This document shows, in pieces, positions 51,276 to 63,945 of a DNA stretch of 64,000 nucleotides. The DNA comes from Heligmosomoides polygyrus polygyrus (taxonomy: Eukaryota > Nematoda > Chromadorea > Rhabditida > Heligmosomidae). The stretch's first letter is position 1, and every line of letters starts with the position of its first letter. The notes under the pieces are model-generated. The model was given only the letters and a program-made list of their open reading frames with translations. It was not told where the DNA came from and did not search any database. The stretch spans positions 16,616,001 through 16,680,000 of the forward strand of contig OX377202.1 in NCBI GenBank assembly GCA_947396885.1, given 5' to 3'. The position numbers were made by a program, and so were the translations under genes.

Positions 51276-54047
51276 GAAATGTCAACTCCTTTTCTTTTAA
51301 ATGCTTCTAGTGCCATTATATTACACAACATCCTATCGTTTCAATGTCATCTAGGAACTACACAGTCCGTCCAGAATATCTGTGTCTTCTCAGCTCCTGA
51401 AAGGTTAGAAGTCGTTATTTGTATTTGTTCGAATAAATATGGTTTTCAGAGGCCAGAGGGTGTGTTCGAGAGCTCTGTTTATCGAGGAGATTCAATAAAA
51501 ATTGATCTAAATATTCTCTTCGTTTGTAGTATCCCACTATGTAATAAAATGGTAAAATTTCTTTTAGAATACGCCTGAAATCTTCATTTACATTTGCTAT
51601 ACATCATAAAGCCAGTTCGTCCGAGTTTTTCCTTACTTACTTCAAGTGCACAAATAGTTTTCTTTTGAAAAAAAATCGGCTTCTACTTTATTCGTTTTGA
51701 TGGCGGAGGTTTTGGGTATTTGGGATTCTTGAGCTCGACCATCGGATCCACTGCATTTTCCGATTTTGTTAATTATTTCGAATCTTTGATTTTGAATTCC
51801 ATTCGGTTCAAGATGAAAGGGAATGGATGACAGGCAACATTAGTGGACCTGCCATCTCAGGGTCTCGATTATGACAGAGATTCCCGCACAAGATAACAAC
51901 CGATCTTATCGACCTTACCCCTCCGTAGACGGTATCCGCCGATTGGATTGCATCGGGTCAGCTTACGTCGTTCTTCCTCTTGTAAACAAAACTCATCGGG
52001 AAGCACACGCAGTCGCTCTCAACCCGCCGGATGATTCAACCCACTCGTCGTCGCCCCATCGGCTTCGTATCGGTCGTCGGCTTCAGTTCGATCGACATGC
52101 ACTGGGCTGGGCGAATCGATTCGATCGATTAGCACTGTTTGCCCAGTGTGTGGCCCTGTTCGATAGTCATTAATTTATCGGTCAATGGCCGTCCATCGCT
52201 CAGCGTCTCGGATTGCAAGTGATGGCGTGGCCACAGAGTTCAAGTTAGCTGGGTAGAAGTAGACCACGTCTTGAGTTACCGTGGAGTGACGGACTTCTGT
52301 GACAATTCAGAATGCCTGAACGCCAATTAAAGACCAGGGGTTAGAAGAAGGTACTGATTTATTAAAGCATGGAGAGGGTCAAGCTTGTTAGTATTTTAGG
52401 TAGATCGTTAAGCTGCTGTCACTTCAGCTGCAAGAAGCACTTTAAAATGATCGAAAAAGTGACCGTCAGGAACCGCTCTTTAGATCACTAATTTTCCAAT
52501 TTTTTAAAATTTTCCGTGCACTCCTTAAAAGTCAACTTTTCTCTCCCAAGTGTAGTTCGACTACGTAATGTGAGAAGAAAAATGAAAAATTCCTAATGCA
52601 GCAACCGGAAAACGTTTCGCTACAGTCACTTATTTATTGAGATGAAATTGAAAGCTCAATTTTTCAATACTTTGAAAATTCGCAGATGAAACCCGACAAA
52701 GCTATTCATTCCTGATTTGCCTTCCCATTTTGATTTATAATTTTTCACTTCATTTCGAATTCTTTAAAAATTACCGAAATTCCTTCAAAATTATCGACGG
52801 GGTTTACACATGTTCAAGGCTAATAATTCTTACTGTTTTTTCACTGTATTTCTTTCAGAGCTAAGACAGCGCAGTTCCACTTTGCCACTAATATTTCCAA
52901 TTTTTTCATGCGCTTCGCAGTTAAAATTTACCGTTTCATCCTCTTTACAAATTGGCGTTTAAATGGAGTTGGTGGTAAAACGGAGAGCAAATGCCCTATA
53001 AGGCCTGGCTTCCAATGTAGAAAAACTTCAGCGTAGCGATGAAAATTTCCTTCTCTGGTTAGCTTATTTTTTCAGTGATTAATTTTTACCAAGTCGAAGG
53101 TGGATCAGTATTTATTGCGCTGTCTAATGTTTCGGCCCGCTCTTCGGAAGCCTGGGGCCGGATCCATCAAAGTTACTGCAGTAACTTTAACGGAGAATTG
53201 TAAGCAAAGGTCAGATAACGCGGCTTATCAAGCGATATGGTGAGCGATAAGCCGCGTTATCTGAGCTTTTCGCTTACAATTCTCCGTTAAAGTTACTGCA
53301 GTAACTTTGTTGAATCCGGCCCCTGAAGGCGGCCTGACTTCGGATACTGCATTCTGACCTGACCAAACGCACCTCACCGTCTCTAGCCGTTTGGATGTCG
53401 TCCCGGAGCGTAGCAGAAAACACGAGCTCACTGGCGGTAAACTCACGTGGCAATTCACATCTCTTTCGTGCGGAGCGAGACGTTCTTACCACCGCTATTT
53501 TAACCACCACACACTTGTCACCACTGGGCACGTTACATGCAACTAACCGGCAGTGTGAAATAAACGGCAGGAAGTCATCTGCTGTAGAAGAGAGCTCTTC
53601 TCGGCTGTTCATTCGGGAACATCGGGGTCGGAATGTTCCCAGCGCTTTCTTAGCATAATACCTGCACCGCGACGGACACTCTTGGTTTTGAGGCCGTCCA
53701 AGGTTTCTATCCTTTCTCCTGAAATTCGTTCATGTTGCAGTTTTATTAAAATTTTGGTAAATTCTGGTATTTTGGTTTTGGCAGTGGTAGAATTTTCACT
53801 CAATTTCCGACATTTTCCTGAAGTTCTCAGAAAACTGCCAAGCACGAGGTAGACTACATATATCACTGCAACAATTGATGTTTCCTAGGAATCCTGGAGT
53901 TAAAGCGACCACTCTCGATAATTTGTTCTAATTTACTCGTTTTTTTAAACAGAAGCCACTTCAGTTTCTCAATTTTTCGATACGATTTCGTTTTCAATTT
54001 CATGCCCGACTCACCGTTTTGTTTGAGGCTCCATTTTCATTTCTCAT
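51276..54047. other. Intergenic stretch; one MITE, no gene recognised
   Basis: Open frames at 51871-52173 (+), 53395-53658 (+) and 53274-53612 (-) overlap one another in CpG-rich DNA and lack domains. The MITE at 53154 is listed separately. Confidence 0.35.
53154..53323. mobile_element. MITE, 170 bp, full palindrome, GGGGCCGG ends
   Basis: Ends GGGGCCGGATCCATCAA / TTGAATCCGGCCCC as in the 164-bp family, but the interior differs and is palindromic throughout: GTTACTGCAGTAACTTTAAC at 53172 and its complement near 53303, AACGCGGCTTATC / GATAAGCCGCGTT at the centre (~53218-53262). A distinct family sharing ends. Confidence 0.82.
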
Positions 54048-54328
54048 GAAGGATAAAGGATAAAGGACGGCGTTACTCAATCCCTTTTGGGATGCGCCGC
54101 ACACTCTACCTCTACGGGATGTAGTGCAGGCGATTGGAATGTGTATTTGGCTTACACAATCAGTTACGGTGGCTAGCCGACGAACATTTCAGCGGCTTCT
54201 CCTTCCCATACAAGTCTGGTACCAATTCAACGACCCTGGAGGCACGGAAAGTTTGGTTGAGCCGGCGGGAAATCCGAACCAAGAACCTGGTATCGGGTGC
54301 ACGCGACAGCAGGGACCTTCTTCGACTG
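54048..54328 (-). mobile_element. SINE copy 16
   Basis: AAGGACGGCGTTACTCAATC to CGCGACAGCAGGGACC; the A-box end is replaced by CTTCTTCGACTGA. Confidence 0.85.
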
Positions 54329-57300
54329 ATTTTTTCATAGTAACAGGATTTGAAACTAATCCACTGTACCATTCATAATTTACATTTCCTTTTCATTTTA
54401 TTGATCTAGTTTCCCTCTATTCTTCGCTGTTGTTTTTTGATTCGTGAAGTAGTCCCCAGCCAAAGTTGTAACCGAAATCAAAATGCACCATACGGCGGAC
54501 GTACGAAAGCTCTTCAAGCAGTATTTAATAGCCTCTACCCATAGTTTTCTTGCTATTTTCTTTTCCCCCTGTTTCTATGAATTCTATAGTTCCCATTTCA
54601 TTTCTTTGAAAAAATCAAAGCATTTTCCCAAGTTATTCAAATGCTTGCTTCCTTTAAAGAGCAAACATTAGGATAATTCATCCATGGGTGACCCGATAAT
54701 TGTGACATATGTAACGCTTTAGTCGTACTGCTTTTCTCACTCCTATTTTGTATGTATTCGTCACGTACATAGTCTTCAACTAACTAATGCGCTAAAAAGT
54801 ATTTCCCACATTATATATAAACCTCTATTCAGTGTTTTATCCTTTCGTCAAAAATTTAGTCTCTTTGGAATCTTGAAAAAATTTAGAGCATCGCTCACGC
54901 ATCCATCACTCGCTTGCTTCAAGCATTCTGGAAAGTATGCCTCAATATACATATTCAATATAAGACATAAGAAAAGGTAGAAATTTAGAGTAGTAAAGGA
55001 AGATGAAAACGTTGAGGTTTTTTAAAATTATATATGAACAAAGCAATGTTACATAATATGAAAGATATAAAGGGTTCGTTTCGCCACTGTCTTCAGACGA
55101 ACCTTTGTGTTACGCTCCTCCCATGTGATCAAGTTTAGTTAGCTAGCTAGTTTTGAAGAGAACGAGAACTGTCTACGGATGGTTCTTTTGAACCAAATGT
55201 TTGCTCGAAATTTAAAATATTAAAAGAAGCTCAGCAGAACGCAATTTTTCTCAAAATAAGGCTGCAACTGAGGTGAGGAATACCAGAGAACAGGAACAAC
55301 ACCTAAATACGCTCTGTGTTGCATCCTTGACTCCATTTCCTATTTTTCACAGGTCTTCTAACCATGCCAAGTGAAGGAACCCATAGTGTTCCATAAAATT
55401 CAGTCTGTGATACAAAAGCACCGTAAGGGAGCGACTGCTCCACCGACCAATGACAGCATAGAACCGTATCCGTCTGAACCAATAGCAACAGCGGTGTAGA
55501 TCAGACATATCCGGTCAGCGAACCGGGAACGCGTGCCCCGGCGGAACGAGCGCGCGAAAATCGGGCGTCCCCCTCGCCCCGCCCCGATGTGGCGGGGCGG
55601 CCGGCGATGGCGGCCGACAAGCTGCTGCTGCTGCTGCTGTTGCTGCTGACGCGACTTCCGCTGACCTCCTAGTGGCATCGCCATCGGTGGTGACGGTGGG
55701 AGTCCTCGCTCCGGTGACTCGCGGTTATCGCACCTTCCGAATGCCCTCCCTGAAGCAACCCGGTCTTCCAGGAAAGGGAAGGGTAGCTGAACAGCTTTCC
55801 TCAAGGAGGTCAGGGAGTGGCGATGGCCACCTGCTTACTGTACTTCTTCCGGCAACTGCTATGGAAGGCCAGTTCCCTGTTAGTGTCCAGATTTGCTCAT
55901 ATCTTGTTGTGCCTTTTTCTTTCTCGTTGCGCACTTCACTTCGGCATGTTATGTCCTTTTATAAGGTTTCGAATTTAGAAAAACTAAATTTTATGTGTAT
56001 CAACGGATCACCACACAGTGTGCCACATCACGTAGTCCCAACCTCTTACACCTGAGGTGATGCTCCACCGCATGACCGAGCCACCTGCGTCTTGAACTCT
56101 TTACATATGTGGGCCGAAACGGGAATATTTTCAATCATTTTTCGCCAACTACACGTACTTATCTACTGCTTTCGGTTTTCTAAACAATAGCACCCTTATT
56201 GTTGTGACGGTTCACTTTCATACCCCACTTTCTTCCGCCAATTTTCATATGGAAACGGCCGTTACCGTTTTACCGAGAGCGATTGTGGCGCGAAAGCATC
56301 TCGAAGCTGAAAATCTCCGTTTAAACAGCGGCGATTTCGCGCCGTTCCCGTTCGTCCGAGGCGAATAGATAACTCGATTATTTGTTTGCACTTTGACGAG
56401 AGAAACGCCACATCCATTCGAGAAGTATTTCATTCTACCAAATAGGTACAATTATCTCTACTAGGAAAATTTGCTAAAATTTAGAAAAAATATGGAGGGC
56501 ATCAGCTCTGTCCTTCTGCTGCTGCTAGCAACAACCGCATGAGTTCAGTAAGGAAAATGGAACATTTTTTAAGGTCTGGATTCCAACTTCTCTGCTCCCA
56601 TAACCGCGGTGTATTAGGTTCTAGGTGAAAACATTTGTGTCTCAAACGAGGTTCTTTAAAAGAGGACACTTTATTCCCTGCCAAGCACTTCGTTAGACTT
56701 TTAATTCTGAGAACAGCTTCGTTTTTCGAATCAGTTTTCAAACAGCAAAAAATACCAAAAAGGAATCTTTAGTTCATTTATTGAATTCACTAGTTTAGCG
56801 GTGAAACAGTCTAAAAACCGTCCGAAAATTGACCATACTTACTGAATTGCACGTTCTATCAAGAGCTATCTAGCCTTCTGGCTCTCTAGTCGGGAACGGA
56901 TATTTCTGATCTATACCCAGACTTTATTACTGAACTAACTTCTACATGACTACTCGTTGATCTCATGTTTTCAGGCCTTTGATACCTCCTAAAGAAATGT
57001 CAGGAAGCGCAATAAAACTTAATATGTAAGAAACGCTCCTATAGATTATCAAAATCGTTTTCGATTCTTTTTTAAGGAATTCTAGAATTATTGGAATAGA
57101 TTTTTCTCTATTTTTCTGAGCTTCATAATTTGGCCATGTTAAGTTGCTTGAAGCTGGTCCTCCATCAACTTACTCATGAAGAATTGCATTCTTTTGTCCA
57201 CTTTTCTCAAGTACTTGTTGTTTTTCTAATTCTGAGCTCACTTATGATATGTAGGATGGAAAAGTTCGTAGTTTGACGCTTGTTGGAAATGTATATGAGG

Positions 57301-58701
57301 TTTCTTGCTGTACATATTTTATGCATTAACCTTCCGAAACTGTTCATGCTCCTAGTCAGAAATTTCGATCAATTTTAGGAAGATATTTTCTAGTTAGAAG
57401 AGTGCTAGTTGCTTTTTTAAACAATCAGTCACTGAGCTGAAAAAGCTTGTATGAGTATAAAAATTGCAATTTGGGCTCAGCACGCCATATTATTTGGCGC
57501 AAGCCTAGAGAGTAGGTTCCACCTTGGATCACTTCCATAACTATCAACTATAGGTTAGGCGTATTAAAATTAGACGCCCTTCCCATGCTGTTCTGTTTAT
57601 GTAGCCTTTCTCAAGGTTTCATTTTAGAAAATTTTTAGAGGATTTTATAATATTTATTTGTTTGCACAATGTAGTGCGCACAAAAGAACTTGGTTGACTA
57701 ACCTAACTAGCTTTCTACAAAGAAGTCAGGGCGGAACTGCGATTTAAAAAAATCCAGCAAAATCTGTGCTAGAAAGAATTGAATAGGAGAGACTGAGGGA
57801 GGATGAATTCTCTAGATCTCATGCTGAAAAGGTGGGAGGATTCGATTGTAGAAATTAGTTCTTGAGCTGCGTCAATATAGTCGTCAGATGGAACTACCTA
57901 ACAATCCAGGTACAGCAAGAGTGGTTGATAAGGCTTGTAACTCTCATAGGAGATCTCAGTGATTCTCCTCAGTTCAAGCTAATTCACCTGTCCTACAGTA
58001 CCTCTGCCGGCACCTCACCTACCAACGCTTCTCCCATCTGAACCGAAGCGGTTCGCGCCCGCCGCGTGCGGTTACCTCGTGCGCGCCCGGCTCGCGACCC
58101 ACAGCCGGGCGCGGCGACCCGTGTACGTACAGGCAGTCAGGCACTTATCTCCGTGCATCTTCGTCGGCAACAATTTTTGAACCGTCCGCGTCCCGTCTCG
58201 GACGGAGCGCACCCCGACGAGGCGCGCCGACGACGTGCTCGGACTCCTTCCTCGTCATCGCCAAACAGACACTGACACTGACACCTCTGCCTCAGCGAGG
58301 TTAGCGTGTGTTAGCGTCGTGCCGATTTGAATTCTCCCCTCATGTCGTCCAGGGCGACCCAACACGAAACGCGGCACTCTGATATGGTAACTGGTTGCCA
58401 GATCTTCTAGATGGAATCGTAAAAGCGTCCGGTCACATACTTTAAGGCAGGGGCGGTGCCACATATCAGAAATGCTTGGTGTCGTTTTTCACGAATAGTT
58501 TGAATGAAAGCTTTTTGATCTATGTCTGTGAGAAGAGGACACTTCACTAAGAAGTTTACAAAAACAAACCCAATGGCTTATGCACGATGGGACAGTGTTT
58601 TGTGCCTTTTTTACCCAGAAGAAGCTGTCCCGTATGAGTACCCCCTGCGATAGTTTTATTTTTTTGGTTAACTGGAGTATCAAACAATTTGTGCATTTCA
58701 T
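54329..58701. other. Long intergenic stretch, no gene recognised
   Basis: 4.4 kb, mostly AT-rich. Two CpG-rich islands stand out: 55500-55680, with a CTG/CAG run (55620-55649), and 58040-58330. Either could be the promoter or first exon of a gene whose body I cannot read. The minus ORF 55400-55804 contains nine Gln from the CAG run and no domain. Elsewhere no conserved motif or splice-bounded frame. Confidence 0.35.
55620..55649. repeat. (CTG)n short tandem repeat
   Basis: GCTGCTGCTGCTGCTGCTG then TTGCTGCTGA. On the + strand it would read as poly-Leu behind an ATG (MAADKLLLL), on the minus strand as poly-Gln. Neither frame is supported as a gene. Confidence 0.8.
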
Positions 58702-58999
58702 GGGAGCAAGTAGCGCAGTCGGAGGTGTCGGCTAACACCTGCATTCGATACCAGGTTGTTGGTTCGGATTTCCTGCACAGGCCAACCAAACCTTCCTCCG
58801 GGATCGACGAATTGGTACCAAACTTGTCTGGGAATGATAAAGCGCATGCTTGCTCATCGGGTTGCCTCCGCAAATCATTTTATATGGCCAAATACGCATT
58901 CAAATCGTCTCCATCACATCCCGCAAAAGTACTTATCGTTAGTATGGGTGGCGCATCTCAAAAGTGGTTGAGTAACGCCGTCCTTTATAATTTTTTCCT
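58702..58999 (+). mobile_element. SINE copy 17, full length
   Basis: AGTAGCGCAGTCGGAGG A-box, TTGGTTCGGATTTCC B-box, tail CCTTTATAATTTTTTCC. Confidence 0.88.
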
Positions 59000-59171
59000 T
59001 CATCACCTTTATCATGCTTCATTAAACAAGTTACCAAACGGCTCAGTCAAATTTTACTATCTACTAATAGAAAAGCTTCATGGTTATAGATTTCGGTTTT
59101 TTCTAGTGATAGAAGTTCATTCTTGATACCAATTCAGTGAGGGAGTTTCTTGCCCTGTAGCAAGCCAGAAA

Positions 59172-59444
59172 TCCGCGAGTTGGCGCAGTCGGAGAAGGCA
59201 GCGGCTGTAGCGTGGTCTCCATACCATGTTCCTGGTTCGGATTTCCAGCCCAGGCCAACCAAGCCTTCCATCCCTCTGCAGTAGGTGAATTGGCACCAGA
59301 CGTATCTGGAAAGGGTAAAGCGCTGACCTGTTCATCGGTTGGAAACCGCAGTTTATTGCGCGTCCAAATGCGCATTCAAATCGCCTCCACGACATCCCGT
59401 AGAAGTAGAATGTGTGGCGCATCCCAAAAGGGATTGAGTAACGC
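59172..59444 (+). mobile_element. SINE copy 18, tail missing
   Basis: GAGTTGGCGCAGTCGGAG through GGGATTGAGTAACGCG, then cut before the TTTATCC tail. Confidence 0.85.
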
Positions 59445-59497
59445 GTGCACGGTCGGCATTTTTAAACATGTTTTTGACAGTATCACATTTATAAGGA

Positions 59498-59762
59498 TGC
59501 ATGCAGCGCAGTGTAGTCGGAGGAGGTGCCGGCTGTCGCGTGTACCCGATGCCAGACTCCTGGTTCGGAACCAAGTCTTCCATCTGTTCCGGGTCGTGAA
59601 TTGGTACCTGGCTAGTTTGGGAGGATAAAATGCTGATTTGTTCATCGGCTTGCCGCTAGTCATTGCACAACCCACAATCCCTTCAAACTGCCTCCACGAC
59701 GTCGTGTAGAAGTAGAATGCCTGGCACATCGCAAAGAGGTTCACTTCGTAAACCCGACCTTC
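59498..59762 (+). mobile_element. SINE copy 19
   Basis: ATGCAGCGCAGTGTAGTCGG head, diverged body. Third SINE in the same direction within 1.1 kb. Confidence 0.82.
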
Positions 59763-61254
59763 ACCTGTTTCTCTCCTATAACCTCTACCTCAGGCTGAAT
59801 ACACACTCCACACTTCATGCCTAAACTGCTAGGTAGGAATCTACAGGACGACTGTTTTGTGTGGCTCCACCTACCCACGATTTCGGTGACGATTTCTAGT
59901 CCTAACGCTAATTGAGAGCACTACTAAGATGAAAATGTTGATTACAATTGATATAAGATTCGTCAAATACTGTATTTTCTCATCGGAAAAGCGAGTGAAA
60001 TCGTTCAATTCTTGTAGTTTATGGACAATAGGCATGCGCTCTAAATTTTTCCTGCTTCAAATCGTTTTAGTGAGCTTTATAAGACATCTACAGGAATGGT
60101 TTGCAATGCTTTAAACATGGAATCTTTCGGCCGGCAGAATGAGTTAGGTAAAGGAATAAAAAGAAAATTAAACCGTTAACCAACAAAAACCTGAACGAGG
60201 GTAGGATTCCAAACCGAACCACTCAACGGTAACCAGGGTTAATTGATCGGTAGAGTCGAGTGTTGATTACCATTTCGTGCACTTGTACAGAAAATAATTT
60301 AACGAAACGTAACCGAGGGGTAACCTTGACCAGTTTTTTGCACTTACTTTGAAGCCTTGGACGAGCTCTAACCACCGGTTGGTGATCATGAATCTTACCG
60401 TCTTCTCCGTTCATCAACACGCTGTGTAGAGCAAGCATAAGCATACGCTAAGGGTAAGCCAAGTGGGTGCTGATCAGTCGGTATTCAGCAGCACTCTGCC
60501 GGTTTGGTACTCCCCTCTGATGCTTAACAGTAGATAAAATAGAAGAAATGTGGGCTCTCCGTCATGTGGGTTGCATGGATTCTTCTTCTTTGTGAGTTTT
60601 TCGATTTGTTTATTTATTTGTTTAAACGTGTGCGACAACACGAGACAAAAGAAACACAATTTGCCATAAGACACAATCGTAATAAACACAGGATTGGAAG
60701 AAGCGGCCAATTATTGAGTCTTGAGATAACTACTAAATATTGTGTAGAAATTATTATTACTATTATTATATACTAGATATTTTTGTACTGATTCTTCTTT
60801 GTGTCGGTTAATTTTTGGCCTTTTACAAGTTCATCAGGTCTCTTATATCTCTCCGTCATGAATTACTGGTCGTTGTTAGTTGTAGAGCATACGTCAAATG
60901 AAATCTTGAATTTTCTGTTGAACTACTTGTCATAGTCTCACATTCAGATTCTTCTCCTTTTTTCGCAGCGCTTAGTACAAATTCACAGCTGTATTGGGCT
61001 AACATTCAAATGTTCGTTGCCGATCATTTACGAGAGGAAACGAGAAAGCACCGACGGGATGGCGAATATGTTGGGAGAACCGCCCATTTTTGACTGCGGC
61101 GCACTTCTAGCAACAGAGCGCGAAATCCTCCGGGCTGATCGGATAGATGAACGGACTCAGTTGTGGATATCTTTCCCCCGTCAGGCTCATGGATGACTGG
61201 ATGATGAAGATTACCACATGCTCCGTGATCCTCCTTTTTTAGTATTTTAAAAAG
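59763..61254. other. Spacer, no gene recognised
   Basis: Near 60460-60480 GTGGGTGCTGATCAGTC repeats a word from 50564-50580, both next to a TTTATTTA-type tract, suggesting fragments of one repeat. Otherwise nothing. Confidence 0.35.
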
Positions 61255-61520
61255 GTGAAATGGTGAAGGACGGCGTTAGTCAATCAACAAAGAGATACGC
61301 CGCGCATTCTAATTCCAAGGAGTGTCGTCGAGTTGATTTAGATACGTGTTTTGTTCTGTACAGTAACTTTCGGTGGCCATACGGAACGCCATTCAGTGTT
61401 TTATCTTTCCCAGTCAGGTCTGGTAACAATAACGGAACCGATGCCTTGTTTGGACTGGACAGAAAACCCGAACCAAACACTTCGAATCGAGATGCAGGCG
61501 ACAGTGGGCGGCTCCTCGTG
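61255..61520 (-). mobile_element. SINE copy 20, diverged
   Basis: GAAGGACGGCGTTAGTCAATC through GCGACAGTGGGCGGCTCCTC on the minus strand. Confidence 0.78.
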
Positions 61521-63516
61521 CCCGCCTGTTTTTACACCCAGGGTGAATTCTTTCATGAATCCATTATCAGCCTAATGCCCGGGTCTGCCAAGGTTGACGA
61601 ACGTTCAGCTCGAACGCATCCACAAGAGGAATCCGCACTTTTGCTGTCTTTCTTCTCTTGTTCACGGTTTTTGAAAGGTGCCCTTAGCTACATGGTTCTC
61701 ACCGATAGCCAAGCTGGCAGCCATAGGCGACTCTGGAGTATTCTGTAAGGCCGAGTGCATACTTCCATCTCTGCGATGCCATTGCGGCGCTCAGTTCATG
61801 GCCATTCCGCAGTGCGCGGCCGAATAGTCAAATAAAACTTTGCCGCGGCCGCCGCAACAGTGGCGGTCGGCATGTGCGATGGCTTCCCGCGCGCATCGCA
61901 GGCATGTCATACTTTTTCGCGCCGCGCGCGCTGTTTAGCGTTGGTCCTGGACGGATCGCCGTCGCGCTCCCTTGCAGAGCGATAAGCGATGCGAGGAGCA
62001 CTGATAAGTTCAAATTCTTTCGCATCGCTCTGCAGAACTCATCGCCGCTGTTCCATCGCGGCGACGGGAAGTATGCAGGAAGCCTAAAAGTATGTGCTTA
62101 TATCTGCCATAGTCCAGCGGGGCCCCAGGACCTAACTCTAACGCAAAGTCGCGCGCTAGCCGCGTGCGACGTCGCGGCGCTGAAACGCGGACGTGCGCTC
62201 GGTGACGCATGGTTAGCCGCGGAGCACGAAATGTTCTCAGTGTTTAAGCTCCCAGACCACATTTCTAGCAAGGAACTTAAGAACCCACAGAATGTGGTAG
62301 GCAGCAGTCTGTAGTAGGACAATTGATCCGAGAATGGGTGATAGTGACCTTTTTCCGTAGCATAACCATAATCACGGGTAAAAATTGACCGAAGAAGTTG
62401 TAGATGGCAAATACTGACGCCAGAAACCATCCACATGACCAAGATTCCTGTATAAACTGTTGGTGATCGTCCTATTGAAACCACATTCATATACCATCTC
62501 CAAGAAACGTTGAAATAAGGCATGTCCCTGTAGGAAGTGTTTCTAGCCATCGGAAGCATCGGACCGCGACAACTCATCCGATTTCGTCGCGCACCGTGCG
62601 CGACACCATGGGGGTTCGCGCGGCGTTGGAGTTATGTCTGCCCCCGGTCCAGCGGGAACCAACTCTCACCCAACAAATGGTATACCAAGGTTCCGTAAAT
62701 TGCCCTCAGCTGTAGACCAAGATAGGTATCGAGCTTTCATTAGGCTTATATTTCGGCCATCGTCAGATCCTGGAAAAGTCAAGTTCATTCGAAAAGCTAC
62801 TCGCCGAAACTTCATTTCATCCAACAGTCGCATCCCGGTCAACAGCTGAGAACAACTTGGAGAACAACACCAACGCCGACGATGCCAAGAAGTACGGAAG
62901 GCGGGCGCGAACTGCATTTCATGTTTCGAAACGACTGCGCTAAACAAAGCGTCGACCCTCATTGCTCTATTAATAGAGGCAGTGAAACGGGAAAATCTAT
63001 AGCCGGATCCATTCACTTTCCCTTTACGTTCGGTAGATTTTTATGCAAGAACCCCTACGAATATTTGAATTTTGAAAACTGGCCGTTCGGCAGTGTTCGC
63101 TTTAGTCGCCGAACATCGCCCTGTCCGCTTTTTGCAGTCACAGAGATAACAAAAAATCCGCGGTGCCACGCATCCTTAATGAGACATGCCCACGCATTTT
63201 TCGCGTACAACGGCTCTGAGCTACGGCGGTGACGACGGTTTGAATATTTGAAGAAGGCTATGCTTTCCGTCCCGGTTATTTAAAATTAGGTTATTATTTA
63301 TGACGGATAAAGACTAGATCTGATAGAGGTTACTGTTAGGCTATCCTGCTGTCCGATCACAGCTGATTGCGCGCACATATCTCACCCGTAAATCGCGACT
63401 GCGTTGAAGGACAATTCCTACAATGAATGGATACCGCCTAGTTGCACACGAATTTGTTTGCCGTTATTTTTATTTCAAAGATTGTTAGCCGTGATGAAAG
63501 ACAGTTCCAGCCAAGC
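61521..63516. other. CpG-rich intergenic DNA, no gene recognised
   Basis: 61830-62230 is CpG-rich with open frames on both strands. A minus frame (61828-62025) begins with a signal-peptide-like MRKNLNLSVLLASLIALQG but has no donor, partner exon or family. The minus frame 62098-62577 is long (159 codons) but featureless. These may hide real exons. Confidence 0.3.
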
Positions 63517-63522
63517 TTTATT
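63517..63522 (-). terminator. Poly(A) signal AATAAA for the gene ending at 63562
   Basis: TTTATT on the + strand, i.e. AATAAA on the minus strand, 40 nt downstream of the stop codon. Confidence 0.5.
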
Positions 63523-63561
63523 TGGCTAACTCATGGTCAGATGTGGACACAGTAGTACAAG

Positions 63562-63742
63562 TTAGGCCTTGTCTTTTCCGACGGTCTTCTTTCTGTTAGT
63601 GTTCTGATCTAGGGACGTGGATAGCTCACTTGAAGAATCTCTCCTCACGTTTCCAGTTGCGAATCGACTAAAGACAATTTTTCGTCGAACTGCACCGTTC
63701 GCTTCCTTCTTGCGGACGCAGACCACAACAGCGTAGTAAAGG
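63562..63742 (-). CDS. Probable last exon of an unknown minus-strand gene
   Basis: From a possible acceptor (CTGAACTTCAG at 63743-63753, minus strand) to TAA at 63562. It encodes ~59 residues: YYAVVVCVRKKEANG (a possible membrane/cytoplasm junction), then a basic, Ser/Thr-rich tail VRRDSSSELSTSLDQNTNRK ending TVGKDKA. A canonical poly(A) signal 40 nt downstream supports a genuine 3' end. The open frame continues upstream into a decayed SINE (63826-63945), so the true exon start is likely at the acceptor. Family not recognised; earlier exons lie beyond the window or were not seen. Confidence 0.4.
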
Positions 63743-63825
63743 CTGAAGTTCAGCTTGGTTTTAATCAACTCCTCATTGAAATTCCATGAGAACGCAGAAG
63801 TGGAATAGGCTTTTAGTGTGTTATA

Positions 63826-63945
63826 TGACTTTCTGTGGTCGGCTGATGGACAGTGTCTTGCCCTTCTTGAAAAGGTAAATTTAAACTGGCCAACTCCTAG
63901 GAATTGAAGACCTAACGCAAGAACCGGCACTTTCTGCGGGTGTTG
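63826..63945 (-). mobile_element. SINE copy 21, decayed fragment
   Basis: TATGACTTTCTGTGGTCGGC, TTGCCCTTC and AAGAACCGGCACTTTCTGCG echo the minus-strand body in the right order. Confidence 0.5.

Noticed and set aside
51445..51540. Possible CCP-like half exon (RPEGVFESS after TTTTCAG)
   Set aside because: Resemblance to FEKPEG is too short; no cysteine spacing or donor fits.
55608..55676. + frame MAADKLLLLLLLLL as a signal-peptide exon
   Set aside because: The Leu run is the CTG repeat and a stop follows with no usable donor.
55400..55804. 134-aa minus ORF with poly-Gln
   Set aside because: Driven by a CTG run in CpG-rich DNA; no domain, splice site or conserved block.
61828..62025. Minus ORF starting with a signal-peptide-like stretch
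   Set aside because: Ends at a stop with no cysteine pattern, donor or partner exon; the region has open frames on both strands because of high CpG content.
62098..62577. 159-aa minus ORF
   Set aside because: Protein-like in part but no recognisable family, acceptor or donor; left unassigned.
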